A stretch of 64,000 nucleotides of DNA from Chelativorans sp. J32 (GTDB taxonomy: Bacteria; Pseudomonadota; Alphaproteobacteria; Rhizobiales; Rhizobiaceae). This document shows, one piece after another, positions 1 through 9,257 of this stretch. The first letter of the stretch is position 1. Every line of letters begins with the position of its first letter. The notes beneath the pieces are model-generated. The model saw nothing but the letters and a program-made list of their open reading frames with translations. It was not told the DNA's origin and made no database searches. Location of the stretch: positions 43,509-107,508 of the forward strand of contig NZ_JAEQ01000017.1 in the NCBI RefSeq assembly GCF_000518985.1, written 5' to 3'. The translations under genes and the position numbers were made by a program.

Positions 1-7
1 CAGTGTC

Positions 8-340
8 ATGCAGATCAGTGCTGTCCATGCGAGCGGCCGGGAAAGCCGTCGCAAGGTTGAGAAGAGAGCTGGTGCGCGATCAACGACCACGCTTCGGCAC
101 CGGTTGTTCCACAAGGCAGTGGTGATCGAGCGGCGCCGGCTTGATCGGGATCGCGTGATTGTGAATACCAAGGTCGCCTTGGATGCGCTTCTCCACGAAT
201 GGCCGCTGCCTGAGTGTCCCCAGCGAAAGCGGGCCTTGAAGGCGTGCCTGGCAGTAATGCGCGGAGAGCAGGCGCCCGGCGTGGCCCGGCGTGCCCTCAT
301 TGTCGCGGCGAAGGCCGCCAGGATCCTGCGCGAGGAATAG
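8..340 (+). CDS. DUF982 domain-containing protein
   Basis: Small soluble protein of up to 110 residues. The C-terminal ~65 residues fit DUF982, a family found mostly in rhizobia: an ALDALLHEWP block, then ALKACLAVMRGE, then a VARRALIVAAKAA helix. No biochemical function is known for the family. The frame is open nearly to the window edge and the N-terminal ~35 residues look unlike the family, so the true start may be downstream, for example at the GTG codons near 116-119. The tRNA-Thr gene follows about 60 bases downstream. The family call is fairly sure; the start is not. Confidence 0.6.
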   Translation: MQISAVHASGRESRRKVEKRAGARSTTTLRHRLFHKAVVIERRRLDRDRVIVNTKVALDALLHEWPLPECPQRKRALKACLAVMRGEQAPGVARRALIVAAKAARILREE

Positions 341-401
341 CACCGGCTTCATTCGAGAAGTCGTTTTACTTGTGCGCTGATTGTGCTATGCGCCTGTCCA
401 T

Positions 402-477
<76 letters not shown>

Positions 478-1158
478 GAATCCTTTATACAGCAATGCGA
501 TCCTCCGCTCGTGGGGCGGCCGGACGAGTTCGTCAGGCGCCTCACAGAGCTTATCTTTAACGGTCCCTCGCCTATCAATTTTGGTGAGGAAATCGGCAGC
601 CCATTGGGCAGCTAAACTTTTCCACGAAACCGAGTAGGATTCGCCGTTGTCGACAGCCGCCGTCGGGCTCCCGAAGGCTTTTCCACACCAGTCGCGGCGT
701 CGCCACAATTCTCCGGGTTTGATGAACAACCAGGTTGGCAGTCCATCGCCGCACCTGGGATGGGAGGCCAGAATGGCCATCACCGAAATGCCTGCCAGAG
801 GCTACTTCCGGAACAGGCGCTTTTTTACGCGATTGATGAGCAGCACCTCGGAACTTGTTTCAGACGTCAGAGCCCACTTTCTGGCCGCTGACATACGGCA
901 GCAATTGCTTGATCTTGCCCCTGCACAGCCGGGCGAGCTTAGTCACGCTGAGCCTCCCGTGCCGGCGAGCAATCCCAGAGAGGCCCTCGTCGCCAATCTT
1001 ATTGCGATGAGGTAAGCATCTGCTCCCGTGAAAGTCCTGAGCGCTGAACCTGCTGAGGCTTTCTACACGGCCGCGCATATCACTTGCCAGGATCCCGCGT
1101 GGGATCAATCAGCCCAGGAACGCATTCCCCATGCATCACCCATCTTGGGGATGTTCGA
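478..1158. other. Unassigned stretch after tRNA-Thr
   Basis: About 680 bases between tRNA-Thr and the exchanger gene with no gene I can support. Three frames stay open for 80-145 codons (349-783 minus, 647-1015 plus, 860-1108 minus), but none shows a recognisable family, they overlap each other, and the first runs through the tRNA. The DNA directly 3' of a tRNA is a common integration site, so this may be the eroded scar of an element. I saw no second copy of the tRNA 3' end and no integrase. Confidence 0.4.
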
Positions 1159-2199
1159 ATGCCGCTGGCCAACGCGCAAGAATTTTCGATCTGGATCAAT
1201 GCTGCGTGGTTTCTTGGCGCCAGCATCGTTGTGTGGATCGGGGGCGTGCGGCTAACGATTTACGTAGATCGTATCAGCGGGCTCACCGGGATTGGGCAGG
1301 TCTTTTCCGGAATGCTCCTGCTTGGGTGCATCACGTCCCTTCCAGAAGTTGCCAATGCCATAACGGCCGCGAGTACGGGAACTCCTGCGCTTGCGATCAA
1401 CAACATTCTCGGCAGCGCCGCGATCAATGTGTTCTTGCTGGCAATCGGAGACGGGTTCGTCCGCCGCGACGCGCTGACCTCCGTGGTGGCGAGTCCGGCG
1501 ACACTCATGATGAGCGTCCTCTGCATGCTGGTGCTGATCCTTGTTGCCATTGCAATCACGACCGGGGATGTCCTCCTGTTCGGCGTGGGAGCGTGGGGAC
1601 TTGCCCTCGCTATCGTCAGCGTCGTGTCCTTCTGGATTTCATCAGGCTATGGCCAGCGAAGCCCCTGGAGTGTGTCCGATGAGGAGAAAGGGTCAAAGAT
1701 GGAGGAGGGCGAGATCGATGATGGGGGCTCTCTTTCCGAGGCGTTATGGAAGGCCGCCCTCGCCGGTGCGGCTATTTTTGTGGCCGGATATATGCTGTCT
1801 CAGACCGGTGATGCGTTGGCGCAGCAAACCGGTCTCGGTGCCGGGATGGTCGGCTTCGCGCTGATCGGGATTGCGACCTCCACCCCGGAACTCAGCACCA
1901 TCGTGCAGTCCATCCGCATGGAAAGATATGAAATGGCCTTTGGCCAGGTCCTTGGCACAAATTTCGTGAACCTTTCGCTGATTGTTCTAACTGATGCTGC
2001 TTTTTCGGGCGGCCCGGTGATCAACACGCTAGGGAGATTTGAAGTCCTCTCGTCACTGCTGGGGGCGGCATTGGTCGGCATTTTCATGATCGGGCTGCTC
2101 GAGCGAAGAGATGCCGTTATCTTTCGGATGGGATACGATTCCTTTGCGGTGATCGTGGTTTTCGTCGCTGGCCTGGGTGCTCTTGCCCTTATTCAGTGA
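1159..2199 (+). CDS. Sodium/calcium exchanger (CaCA) family membrane protein
   Basis: Inner-membrane cation antiporter of the Ca2+:cation superfamily, 346 residues, about ten hydrophobic segments. Both alpha repeats are visible: near residue 55 TSLPEVANAITAA followed by ALAINNILGSAAIN, and near residue 235 GIATSTPELSTI followed by FGQVLGTNFVNLS. The acidic residues in the two TS/TP-x-PE motifs are the expected ion-binding positions. A hydrophilic loop near residues 165-195 separates the halves. I start at ATG 1159 (MPLANAQEF) with GGGGATG just upstream, rather than at ATG 1084, because the 25 extra residues are polar and not family-like. The ion transported cannot be told from sequence. Confidence 0.85.
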   Translation: MPLANAQEFSIWINAAWFLGASIVVWIGGVRLTIYVDRISGLTGIGQVFSGMLLLGCITSLPEVANAITAASTGTPALAINNILGSAAINVFLLAIGDGFVRRDALTSVVASPATLMMSVLCMLVLILVAIAITTGDVLLFGVGAWGLALAIVSVVSFWISSGYGQRSPWSVSDEEKGSKMEEGEIDDGGSLSEALWKAALAGAAIFVAGYMLSQTGDALAQQTGLGAGMVGFALIGIATSTPELSTIVQSIRMERYEMAFGQVLGTNFVNLSLIVLTDAAFSGGPVINTLGRFEVLSSLLGAALVGIFMIGLLERRDAVIFRMGYDSFAVIVVFVAGLGALALIQ

Positions 2200-2325
2200 G
2201 GATGGCCCTGCCCGCCTCATGCAGACTTCTCGTCGTTAAGGTTTCCTGCAGCCTCCCGCACCGCTTTGCAGCGGCATGGCGGCATGTTACCGGTTTGGCT
2301 CGTTTGCAACAGGAAGCAGAGCCGT

Positions 2326-3102
2326 ATGAATAAGCCCTCTTCGCTCGCTCTCGCCTTCGTTTCGGCCGAGACGGATGATGCGACAACGGCGGCCGCCACG
2401 CTCTCCGCCCTCTACGGGCAAGAACGGTTGGAAGATGCAGATGTGATCGTCGCGCTGGGCGGTGACGGGTTCATGCTGCAAACCCTGCGCGAGACGATGG
2501 GTACCGGCAAGAAAATCTACGGCATGAACCGCGGCACTGTCGGCTTCCTCATGAACGAGTATCGCGAAGAGGGCTTACGCGAACGCATCGCGGAAGCCAT
2601 TCCCGAAACCGTGCGCCCATTGGAGATGGAGGCTGTCGATCAGGACGGACAGACGTTCCGCGCCCTCGCCATCAATGAGGTGTCCCTTCTGCGTCAATCC
2701 TACCAGGCGGCGAAGATTCGAATTGCCATCGACGGGCAGGTGCGGCTTGAAGAACTCATCTGCGACGGAATAATGGTCGCCACACCTGCGGGCTCGACCG
2801 CCTACAATCTGTCGGCACATGGTCCGATCCTCCCGCTTGATGCTCCTCTCCTGGCGCTGACGCCGGTAAGCCCCTTCCGGCCGAGGCGCTGGCGGGGCGC
2901 GCTTCTTCCCAACCGATCTAGCGTGGAACTTGCTATCCTCGAGCCCGAAAAGCGCCCGGTTAACGCTGTTGCCGATCACACGGAAATCAAATCCGTAAGG
3001 ACGGTGACGGTGCGGGAGTCCCGTGACATGACGGCCACAATTCTTTTCGACGCGAGCCATTCCTGGGACGAACGCATACTTTCGGAACAATTCCGCTACT
3101 AG
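2326..3102 (+). CDS. nadK: NAD kinase
   Basis: Cytosolic ATP-NAD kinase, 258 residues, making NADP+ from NAD+. It has the GGDG motif (ALGGDGFML, residues ~43-51), the second conserved block with [10 protein letters not shown], and the NAD-binding segment with [16 protein letters not shown] near residue 155. The length is that of short alphaproteobacterial enzymes. ATG 2326 is preceded by AGGAAG ten bases upstream; the open frame reaches back to 2266 without a good ribosome site. It stands alone between an exchanger and a helicase on the same strand. Confidence 0.93.
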   Translation: MNKPSSLALAFVSAETDDATTAAATLSALYGQERLEDADVIVALGGDGFMLQTLRETMGTGKKIYGMNRGTVGFLMNEYREEGLRERIAEAIPETVRPLEMEAVDQDGQTFRALAINEVSLLRQSYQAAKIRIAIDGQVRLEELICDGIMVATPAGSTAYNLSAHGPILPLDAPLLALTPVSPFRPRRWRGALLPNRSSVELAILEPEKRPVNAVADHTEIKSVRTVTVRESRDMTATILFDASHSWDERILSEQFRY

Positions 3103-3297
3103 CCAATTTCGTGGCGCATGAAGAACATGGCGAAAAACAGCGTCGGCGGTGCAATAGTAGCTGTTGACATCCGTCGCACCACACCTTAGGCCCCGATCAC
3201 AGGTCGTGACGGCCGGAAGTACTTCACGCGCCGCGACGCTAAGCACAGTAAAGACATTCACCACGTGCCAGATTTACAGGAAACCGCCCAGGAAGCC

Positions 3298-4722
3298 ATG
3301 ACGTTCTCCGACCTTGGCCTTTCGCCAAAGGTTTTGGCGGCAGTCAGTGACGCTGGATATTCGGCGCCGACACCCATCCAGGCCGGCGCCATTCCCCATG
3401 CCTTGCAAGGAAAAGACGTCCTGGGCATTGCCCAGACGGGGACCGGCAAGACGGCGTCCTTCGTCCTTCCGATGCTGACGAGGCTGGAGCGGGGCCGCGC
3501 CCGTGCGCGAATGCCTCGCACTTTGATCCTTGAGCCGACGCGGGAACTCGCCGCGCAGGTCGAAGAAAATTTCATCAAATACGGCAAGAATCACCGGCTG
3601 AATATTGCGCTGCTTATCGGCGGCGTATCTTTCGACGAGCAAGAGAAGAAGCTTGAGCGCGGCGCAGACGTTCTCATCGCAACGCCGGGCCGGCTGCTCG
3701 ACCATTTCGAACGCGGCAAGCTGCTTCTGACTGGTGTTGAGATCCTCGTCATCGATGAGGCGGATCGGATGCTCGATATGGGCTTTATCCCGGATATCGA
3801 GCGCATCTGCAAACTCATTCCCTTCACCCGGCAAACGCTGTTCTTCTCGGCCACCATGCCGCCGGAGATCACGAAGCTTACGGAGCAGTTCCTGCAAGGG
3901 CCGGTTCGCGTCGAGGTATCGCGGCCCGCGACGACCGCCGCAAACATCACGCAGCGGCTGGTGAAATCGGGCTCGAAACCATGGGCCAAACGCGAGCGCC
4001 TCCGCGAGCTCATCCGTGGCGAAGGCGATGAGCTAAAGAACGCGATCATCTTCTGCAACCGCAAGACAGAGGTGGCTACCCTTTTCCGTTCCCTGGTTCG
4101 CCACGAATTCGATGCCGGCGCTCTTCATGGGGACATGGATCAGCGCGCGCGTATGATGATGCTGGAGAATTTCAGGAAGGGTAAGCTGAAGCTCCTCGTC
4201 GCGTCAGACGTCGCTGCTCGCGGTCTCGATATCCCCGACGTGAGCCACGTGTTCAATTTCGACGTGCCGACTCATGCGGAAGACTATGTGCACCGCATCG
4301 GTCGCACGGGCCGAGCGGGCCGGTCAGGCAAGGCCTTCACCATCGTCACCAAGGCTGACCGGAAATATGTCGATGGGATCGAGAAGCTGATCGGTGAGAA
4401 GATCGAGTGGCTCGACGGCGATCTTTCGACACTTTCCACTGACGACGAGGCGGATGAAAAGCCTCGCGGCGCCCGTGCCGACCGCGGAGGGAAGAAACGT
4501 GGCGAGGGCAAGAAGCCTCGTGAGCGCGGCGAGGAGAACGTGGTGGCGGGACGTCCAGAGGAACCTTTGAAAGAGGACCGCAAGCGTGAACGCAAGGGCG
4601 CAATTCGCACACAGAACGATGCGCAGCGCCGTGGGCCTGAAAAGCCCGAACGTGAGCCGGATACACCCGTGGGGTTCGGCGACGATATTCCCGATTTCAT
4701 GAAAGTGCCGGGCAAAGTTTAG
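3298..4722 (+). CDS. DEAD-box ATP-dependent RNA helicase, RhlE-like
   Basis: RNA helicase of 474 residues. N-terminal RecA domain: Q motif (FSDLGLSPKV, then PTPIQ), Walker A AQTGTGKT (~45-52), PTRELA, VIDEADRMLDMGF (~152) and SAT (~185). C-terminal RecA domain: ARGLDIPDV and HRIGRTGRAG (~331). From about residue 375 there is a charged Lys/Arg/Glu tail, probably disordered and RNA-binding, as in RhlE proteins. ATG 3298 has AGGAAG immediately upstream and gives the usual family N-terminus; a GTG at 3265 in frame is an alternative without a good ribosome site. Likely in RNA turnover or ribosome assembly. Confidence 0.9.
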   Translation: MTFSDLGLSPKVLAAVSDAGYSAPTPIQAGAIPHALQGKDVLGIAQTGTGKTASFVLPMLTRLERGRARARMPRTLILEPTRELAAQVEENFIKYGKNHRLNIALLIGGVSFDEQEKKLERGADVLIATPGRLLDHFERGKLLLTGVEILVIDEADRMLDMGFIPDIERICKLIPFTRQTLFFSATMPPEITKLTEQFLQGPVRVEVSRPATTAANITQRLVKSGSKPWAKRERLRELIRGEGDELKNAIIFCNRKTEVATLFRSLVRHEFDAGALHGDMDQRARMMMLENFRKGKLKLLVASDVAARGLDIPDVSHVFNFDVPTHAEDYVHRIGRTGRAGRSGKAFTIVTKADRKYVDGIEKLIGEKIEWLDGDLSTLSTDDEADEKPRGARADRGGKKRGEGKKPRERGEENVVAGRPEEPLKEDRKRERKGAIRTQNDAQRRGPEKPEREPDTPVGFGDDIPDFMKVPGKV

Positions 4723-4756
4723 CGCACCGGCCGAGACGCTGTCCGAACGCTATCCG

Positions 4757-5086
4757 CTATTTCGGCGCCCGCAGCGCCGCTTCGTATGCCTTCCGCGCCC
4801 AGGTTGTGAATGCATCTGGCTCGTCGATGGCACCGTCAGGCACGCTCCAATAGGGCATTGACACGGTCTTTCCGTGACGTGAGCCGACATAAGTCCAGCG
4901 CCGGGCGCCCGCAGCCTCCAGATCGGGCGCGCTTACCTCGTCCCCTTTCAACATCAACTCGCCCCGCAGCTCCACGGCAATGATCAAGCCGTCGTAGTAG
5001 ACGCCTTTTCCGCCGAACATACGCCGGATCGTAACGGGTCCCAGGCCGGAGAAGAGATCGCGAATGTCGTCCTCAGTCATAACCAT
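4757..5086 (-). CDS. TfoX/Sxy N-terminal domain protein
   Basis: Protein of 109 residues resembling the N-terminal domain of TfoX/Sxy: an early LFSGLGPVTIRRMFGGKGVYYDG block, then a strand-rich core ending PYWSVPDGAID and a C-terminal helix. Only the TfoX-N domain is present, as in many alphaproteobacterial paralogues whose function is unknown and need not involve competence. It converges with the helicase gene and diverges from the GFA-like gene only 100 bases away. Confidence 0.75.
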   Translation of the reverse strand: MVMTEDDIRDLFSGLGPVTIRRMFGGKGVYYDGLIIAVELRGELMLKGDEVSAPDLEAAGARRWTYVGSRHGKTVSMPYWSVPDGAIDEPDAFTTWARKAYEAALRAPK

Positions 5087-5185
5087 AAGATGGCATTTTC
5101 TTCAGTCTTTGTCAGGTATCCGGCTCCAGGCCTACTGACAGGCACCGCCTTGCGTCATAAGCTTTCATTCTCTCGGAGGTGCGAC

Positions 5186-5683
5186 ATGCCTGTGCTCCTG
5201 AAAGGTTCGTGCCGCTGCGGCGCGGCGAAGTTTCAAGTTCAAAGCCATACGCCGGTGCCCTACCAGCTCTGCTACTGTTCCGTCTGTCGCAAGCAGCAGG
5301 GCGGAGGCGGCTACGCGATCAATCTGGGCGCGGTTTCCTCCACCCTAGCTGTGGAAGGCGAGGAGCATCTGGGGCTTTATCGGGCGGAAATCCAAGACGA
5401 CGAGCGGCCGGCTTGCGAGATTTCGACCGGTGAGCGCCGCTTCTGCCGCGAGTGCGGCTCAGCGCTCTGGCTCTACGATCCTACTTGGCCGGAGCTGGTG
5501 CATCCCTTTGCTTCGGCCATCGATACCGATCTCCCTAAACCGCCCAGCCGCGTGCATTTGATGCTCAAATACAAAGCGAACTGGGTAGAGCCGGACATCG
5601 GCAAGGATGATCTAACATTCGATCTTTATCCGGAGGAATCGATTGCCGATTGGCACCGGCGAAAGGGGATGTGGGTCGAGTGA
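5186..5683 (+). CDS. GFA (CENP-V/GFA) domain protein
   Basis: Protein of 165 residues of the GFA family, named after glutathione-dependent formaldehyde-activating enzyme. The zinc-binding cysteines are visible: CRC at 9-11, CYCSVC at 29-34, and FCRECGSALW near 92. Most family members have no proven substrate, so a formaldehyde role is only a possibility. ATG 5186 has a strong GGAGG five to seven bases upstream; the open frame to 5090 is upstream sequence. Confidence 0.8.
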   Translation: MPVLLKGSCRCGAAKFQVQSHTPVPYQLCYCSVCRKQQGGGGYAINLGAVSSTLAVEGEEHLGLYRAEIQDDERPACEISTGERRFCRECGSALWLYDPTWPELVHPFASAIDTDLPKPPSRVHLMLKYKANWVEPDIGKDDLTFDLYPEESIADWHRRKGMWVE

Positions 5684-5826
5684 CGTCTGGAAATAGTGAG
5701 CGGTGGTACGGGGCGCCCTCGCCAAGATTCCCAATGACCTCGGAGCTCGAGCTGCGCTTTCGCGGTTGACAGATTCACTCCCGATCCATGCCCCGAACTT
5801 GCGGACCGCCAACGCGCTGCCGACAG

Positions 5827-6213
5827 TCAGACCGTGCTTTGCGCCCGCGCTTCGGCAAGGGCCTTCAAGTCGGCAGGCTTCAACTCGACGGATTCGCCAC
5901 AGCCACAGGCTGAGCTTTGGTTCGGATTGTTGAAGACGAAGCCGGTGCGCAAACGGGTCACCTCAAAATCCATTTCTGTTCCAAGCAGGAACAGGGCGGC
6001 CTCAGGGGCTACGTAGACATGGGCGCCGTTATGCTCGACGTGGTCGTCTTTCGGGCTCGGCTCGGTAACGAGATCGACCGTGTATTCCATGCCGGCACAG
6101 CCGCCCTTCTTGATGCCTACGCGAATGCCGTGTGCGCCCTCGCGCGTCGCGACAATCTCACGAATACGCGCTGCCGCGGCGTCCGTGATCGAAATTACCT
6201 GGAAACGGCCCAT
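5827..6213 (-). CDS. sufA: Fe-S cluster assembly A-type carrier SufA
   Basis: A-type carrier of 128 residues that receives Fe-S clusters from SufBCD and passes them to apoproteins. The three conserved cysteines are present, one in KKGGCAGMEY and two in SACGCGES. ATG 6213 (MGRFQVISI) is preceded by GGAGAAAG, so I prefer it to ATG 6225. Last gene of the suf operon, 87 bases after sufT, and co-directional with it. Not an IscA-only context, since SufBCDS precede it. Confidence 0.88.
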   Translation of the reverse strand: MGRFQVISITDAAAARIREIVATREGAHGIRVGIKKGGCAGMEYTVDLVTEPSPKDDHVEHNGAHVYVAPEAALFLLGTEMDFEVTRLRTGFVFNNPNQSSACGCGESVELKPADLKALAEARAQSTV

Positions 6214-6300
6214 TACTTTCTCCATTCACAGCGAGGTCAAGACTCGCGGAAAGGCTCTTTCTCTAAAGATGGTCGGGAAAGAGGCGCGTTGCAAGCACCC

Positions 6301-6693
6301 TCAATACCACCCGAGCGCCACCTGCGCTTCCTCGGACATCCGATCCGGCGTCCATGGTGGATCAAAGACCATGTTAACTTCGACATCGCCCACGCCCTCG
6401 ACTGCACTCACGGCATTCTGCACCCAGCCGGGCATTTCTCCCGCCACAGGGCAGCCGGGCGCCGTGAGCGTCATATCGATTTTCACGCTGCGGTCGTCTT
6501 CTATGTCGATCTTGTAGATCAGGCCAAGCTCATAGATATCCGCGGGGATTTCAGGGTCGTACACCGTCTTCAGCGCGCCGATGATATCGTCGGTCATGCG
6601 CGCCAGCTCTTCCTGCGGGATCGCGGATGGAGAAGGACCGGCTTCCCTATGCTGCAGATCGCCCGTTTCCGCCTTGTCGTCGACTTCGCTCAT
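6301..6693 (-). CDS. sufT: SufT, DUF59/MIP18-type Fe-S assembly factor
   Basis: Protein of 130 residues with the DUF59 fold: DDIIGALKTVYDPEIPADIYELGLIY, then MTLTAPGCP with the conserved cysteine, and a C-terminal VFDPPWTPDRMSEEA. The acidic N-terminal ~30 residues are a typical variable extension. SufT helps Fe-S protein maturation, mainly under high demand. The gene starts four bases after the sufS stop, which implies translational coupling. The start is chosen at ATG 6693 because upstream residues overlap sufS in another frame. Confidence 0.88.
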   Translation of the reverse strand: MSEVDDKAETGDLQHREAGPSPSAIPQEELARMTDDIIGALKTVYDPEIPADIYELGLIYKIDIEDDRSVKIDMTLTAPGCPVAGEMPGWVQNAVSAVEGVGDVEVNMVFDPPWTPDRMSEEAQVALGWY

Positions 6694-6697
6694 GCTT

Positions 6698-7936
6698 TCA
6701 CCCGAAGAATTTGCGCGCCTTGTCCAGCGCCTCGGCCAACGCATCCACTTCGGCCTTGGTGTTATACATGGCGAAGGAGGCGCGGCATGTCGAGGTGACA
6801 CCGAAACGCTTCAAAAGAGGCTGGGCGCAGTGTGTTCCAGCGCGCACGGCAACGCCCGACCGATCGATCACCATCGCGACGTCATGTGCATGGATTCCGG
6901 AAAGCTCGAAGGAAAGGATGGCGCCTTTCCCCGGCGCCGTGCCGAAAATGCGCAGCGAGTTGATTTGGCTCAACCGGTCGTGCGCGTATTGCGACAGTTC
7001 CGCCTCATGGGCTGCGATCTTCTCACGACCGATGCTCTGCATGTAGTCGAGCGCGGCTCCCAGCCCGATGGCCTGCACGATCGGCGGGGTGCCAGCCTCG
7101 AAGCGATGCGGCGGATCATTATAGGTGACGTTATCGATCGAGACGTCCTCGATCATCTCGCCCCCCCCCTGGAAGGGCCGCATCTCCTGCAACTTTTCAC
7201 GCTTGCCGTAGAGAACGCCGATGCCGGACGGTCCGTAAAGCTTGTGTCCGGTGCAGACGTAGAAATCACAACCGATGGCCGCGACATCGACCGGCAGGTG
7301 CACGGCTGCCTGGCTGCCATCGACCAGTACCGGAATGCCCCGCTCATGCGCGATGCGCACGACCTCCTGGATTGGCGTTACCGTGCCCAGCATGTTCGAC
7401 ATGTGCGTAATGGCGACGAGCTTCGTCCGCTCCGTCAGGCATTTCTCGAACTCTTCGAGGAGGAAACTTCCATCGTCAGCGACGGGAGCCCAAACGAGCT
7501 TCGCCCCCTGCCTTTCGCGAATGAAATGCCAGGGCACGATATTGGAATGATGTTCCATAATGGAGAGCACGATTTCATCGTCCACTCCGATCCGGGGCAT
7601 GCCGTAGCCATAAGCCACGGTATTGATCGCCTCGGTCGCCGATTTCGTGAAGACGATCTCATCGACGCTGCCCGCATTCAGGAACCGCCTAACCGCCTCC
7701 CGGGCCTTCTCATAGGCTTCTGTCGCCGCGTTGGAGAGGAAATGCAATCCTCTGTGAACATTGGCATATTCGTTTGTATAGGCGTGGGTGATCGCATCGA
7801 TGACGGCCTGGGGCTTCTGGGAGGAAGCCGCATTGTCGAGATAGACGAGCGGCTTGCCGTAGACCTCGCGCGCAAGGATGGGGAAATCACGACGGATCGC
7901 CTCGACATCGTAAATTGGCGAAGATTGCTGATCCAT
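6698..7936 (-). CDS. sufS: Cysteine desulfurase SufS
   Basis: Group II, PLP-dependent cysteine desulfurase of 412 residues that supplies sulfur to SufBCD. The PLP lysine lies in CTGHKLYGPSGIG and the catalytic cysteine in RAGTHCAQPLL near the C terminus. ATG 7936 (MDQQSSP) has AGGG five bases upstream; the longer frame begins with GTG 7942. The coding strand carries a run of nine G residues (7161-7169) in the PFQGGGEMI loop. The protein sequence there is normal for the family, but the codon choice makes a slippery tract. It lies between sufD and sufT. No sufE is present in this operon. Confidence 0.93.
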   Translation of the reverse strand: MDQQSSPIYDVEAIRRDFPILAREVYGKPLVYLDNAASSQKPQAVIDAITHAYTNEYANVHRGLHFLSNAATEAYEKAREAVRRFLNAGSVDEIVFTKSATEAINTVAYGYGMPRIGVDDEIVLSIMEHHSNIVPWHFIRERQGAKLVWAPVADDGSFLLEEFEKCLTERTKLVAITHMSNMLGTVTPIQEVVRIAHERGIPVLVDGSQAAVHLPVDVAAIGCDFYVCTGHKLYGPSGIGVLYGKREKLQEMRPFQGGGEMIEDVSIDNVTYNDPPHRFEAGTPPIVQAIGLGAALDYMQSIGREKIAAHEAELSQYAHDRLSQINSLRIFGTAPGKGAILSFELSGIHAHDVAMVIDRSGVAVRAGTHCAQPLLKRFGVTSTCRASFAMYNTKAEVDALAEALDKARKFFG

Positions 7937-7979
7937 ATACACCCTGCGCTTTCAGCCGCATGCAGCGGCCGCTCTTGCA

Positions 7980-9248
7980 TTAGCCGTGCGTGGCAAACCA
8001 CGCGGCGAGCTTCTCTTCCAGAACCTCGACGACAGCCTCATCCTCCAACTCTTCGATCACCTCGGCGAGGAAGGCCCTCACCAGAAGACCGCGAGCCGTC
8101 TTCTCGTCGATGCCGCGCGCCATCAAATAGAACAGGTGCGCCGGTTCGATATCCGTGACTGTCGCGCCGTGGCCGCAGGCCACGTCATCGGCGAAAATCT
8201 CGAGTTCCGGCTTGGTCGAGAAGCCACCCTCATCCGACAGAAGGAGCGTGTTGCAAGCCATTTTCGCGTCGGTCTTCTGCGCTTCCCGCGCGACCCGGAT
8301 CTGCCCCTGGAAAGCACCTTCCGCCTTGTCCGCCACGACATTGCGGATGGTTTCGGTGGAAACCGTATGGGGAGCGGCATGGTCGAGAACCATGGTCACG
8401 TCGCAATGGGTGTCGCCCGCGAGCAGGTTGACGCTGCGCAGGCGAAACTCCGCCCCCTCGCCTTCCACGCAGACGCGCAGTTCCTGACGGACAAGCTTTC
8501 CGCCGGCATTCATCACGAACAGGGTAAGCTTCGCATCCTTGGCAATCTTGACATTGATCTGACCAAGGTGGCGCGCGCCATCCGGCTGCTCCTGGATGAT
8601 CAGCCAGAGGATTTCTGCGCCCTCGCCCACCTCCAGATGGCTCACCGAGGAAACGAGCGCATCGCCGTCGCCAAGCTGACGTTCGACGATCGTTGCCTTG
8701 GCCCCTTCCCCTGCGCGTACGGCAAAGCGTGTATGGACCTGGCCGCCAGCCTGCAGGTTTTGCAATTCGATCGGCTGCTCCAATACCCTTCCGGCGGGTA
8801 TGTCCAATGCGAAGCCATCCGTTACGAATGCGGAATTGATGGCGCCGACCGTGTCGTCCGTGTCGGCAAGGCCAAGATGCGAAGCAAAGCTGCCGTCCGC
8901 CAGTTCATTGGTGATGCTGGCGACCGATATATCAGCGGGCACGTCCGTCAGTTTCGCAATGCCGTTCACCACGGGAAGAACGACAGAGCCAGGCAGAAGC
9001 GCGGCGCGCGGTTCTGCATGGGCTGAGGGATCGAAGTCCGGCACCGAGGAGAGGAGTCGACGCAGATCGGTATAGTGCCAGGACTCGACCTTCCGGCTCG
9101 GGAGCCCATTCTTCAGCACCTCGACCGCCTGCGCACGCCTTTCGGCCGCTGCGGCATCTCCCGGCAGGCTGGCAGCCCGCTCCGAAAAGGAGGCAAGAAG
9201 CGTCTCCTCGGCAGCGGTGCGTCTTACCTGAAGCTGCATGTTCATCAC
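7980..9248 (-). CDS. sufD: Fe-S cluster scaffold subunit SufD
   Basis: SufD of 422 residues, paralogue of SufB and partner in the SufBC2D scaffold, involved in iron entry and complex stability. The beta-helix core ends with a conserved DDVACGHGATVTDIE segment and an LVRAFLAEVIEEL helix. The N-terminal region is divergent, as usual. It starts nine bases after the sufC stop and is followed by sufS. Confidence 0.92.
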   Translation of the reverse strand: MMNMQLQVRRTAAEETLLASFSERAASLPGDAAAAERRAQAVEVLKNGLPSRKVESWHYTDLRRLLSSVPDFDPSAHAEPRAALLPGSVVLPVVNGIAKLTDVPADISVASITNELADGSFASHLGLADTDDTVGAINSAFVTDGFALDIPAGRVLEQPIELQNLQAGGQVHTRFAVRAGEGAKATIVERQLGDGDALVSSVSHLEVGEGAEILWLIIQEQPDGARHLGQINVKIAKDAKLTLFVMNAGGKLVRQELRVCVEGEGAEFRLRSVNLLAGDTHCDVTMVLDHAAPHTVSTETIRNVVADKAEGAFQGQIRVAREAQKTDAKMACNTLLLSDEGGFSTKPELEIFADDVACGHGATVTDIEPAHLFYLMARGIDEKTARGLLVRAFLAEVIEELEDEAVVEVLEEKLAAWFATHG

Positions 9249-9257
9249 CCCTGCCCC

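Noticed and set aside
3164..3192. TTGACA before the DEAD-box gene as a promoter
   Set aside because: At 17 bases spacing the -10 reads TAGGCC, a poor match.
6581..8158. Long plus-strand frame across sufT, sufS and sufD
   Set aside because: It crosses three convincing minus-strand genes and has shadow composition.
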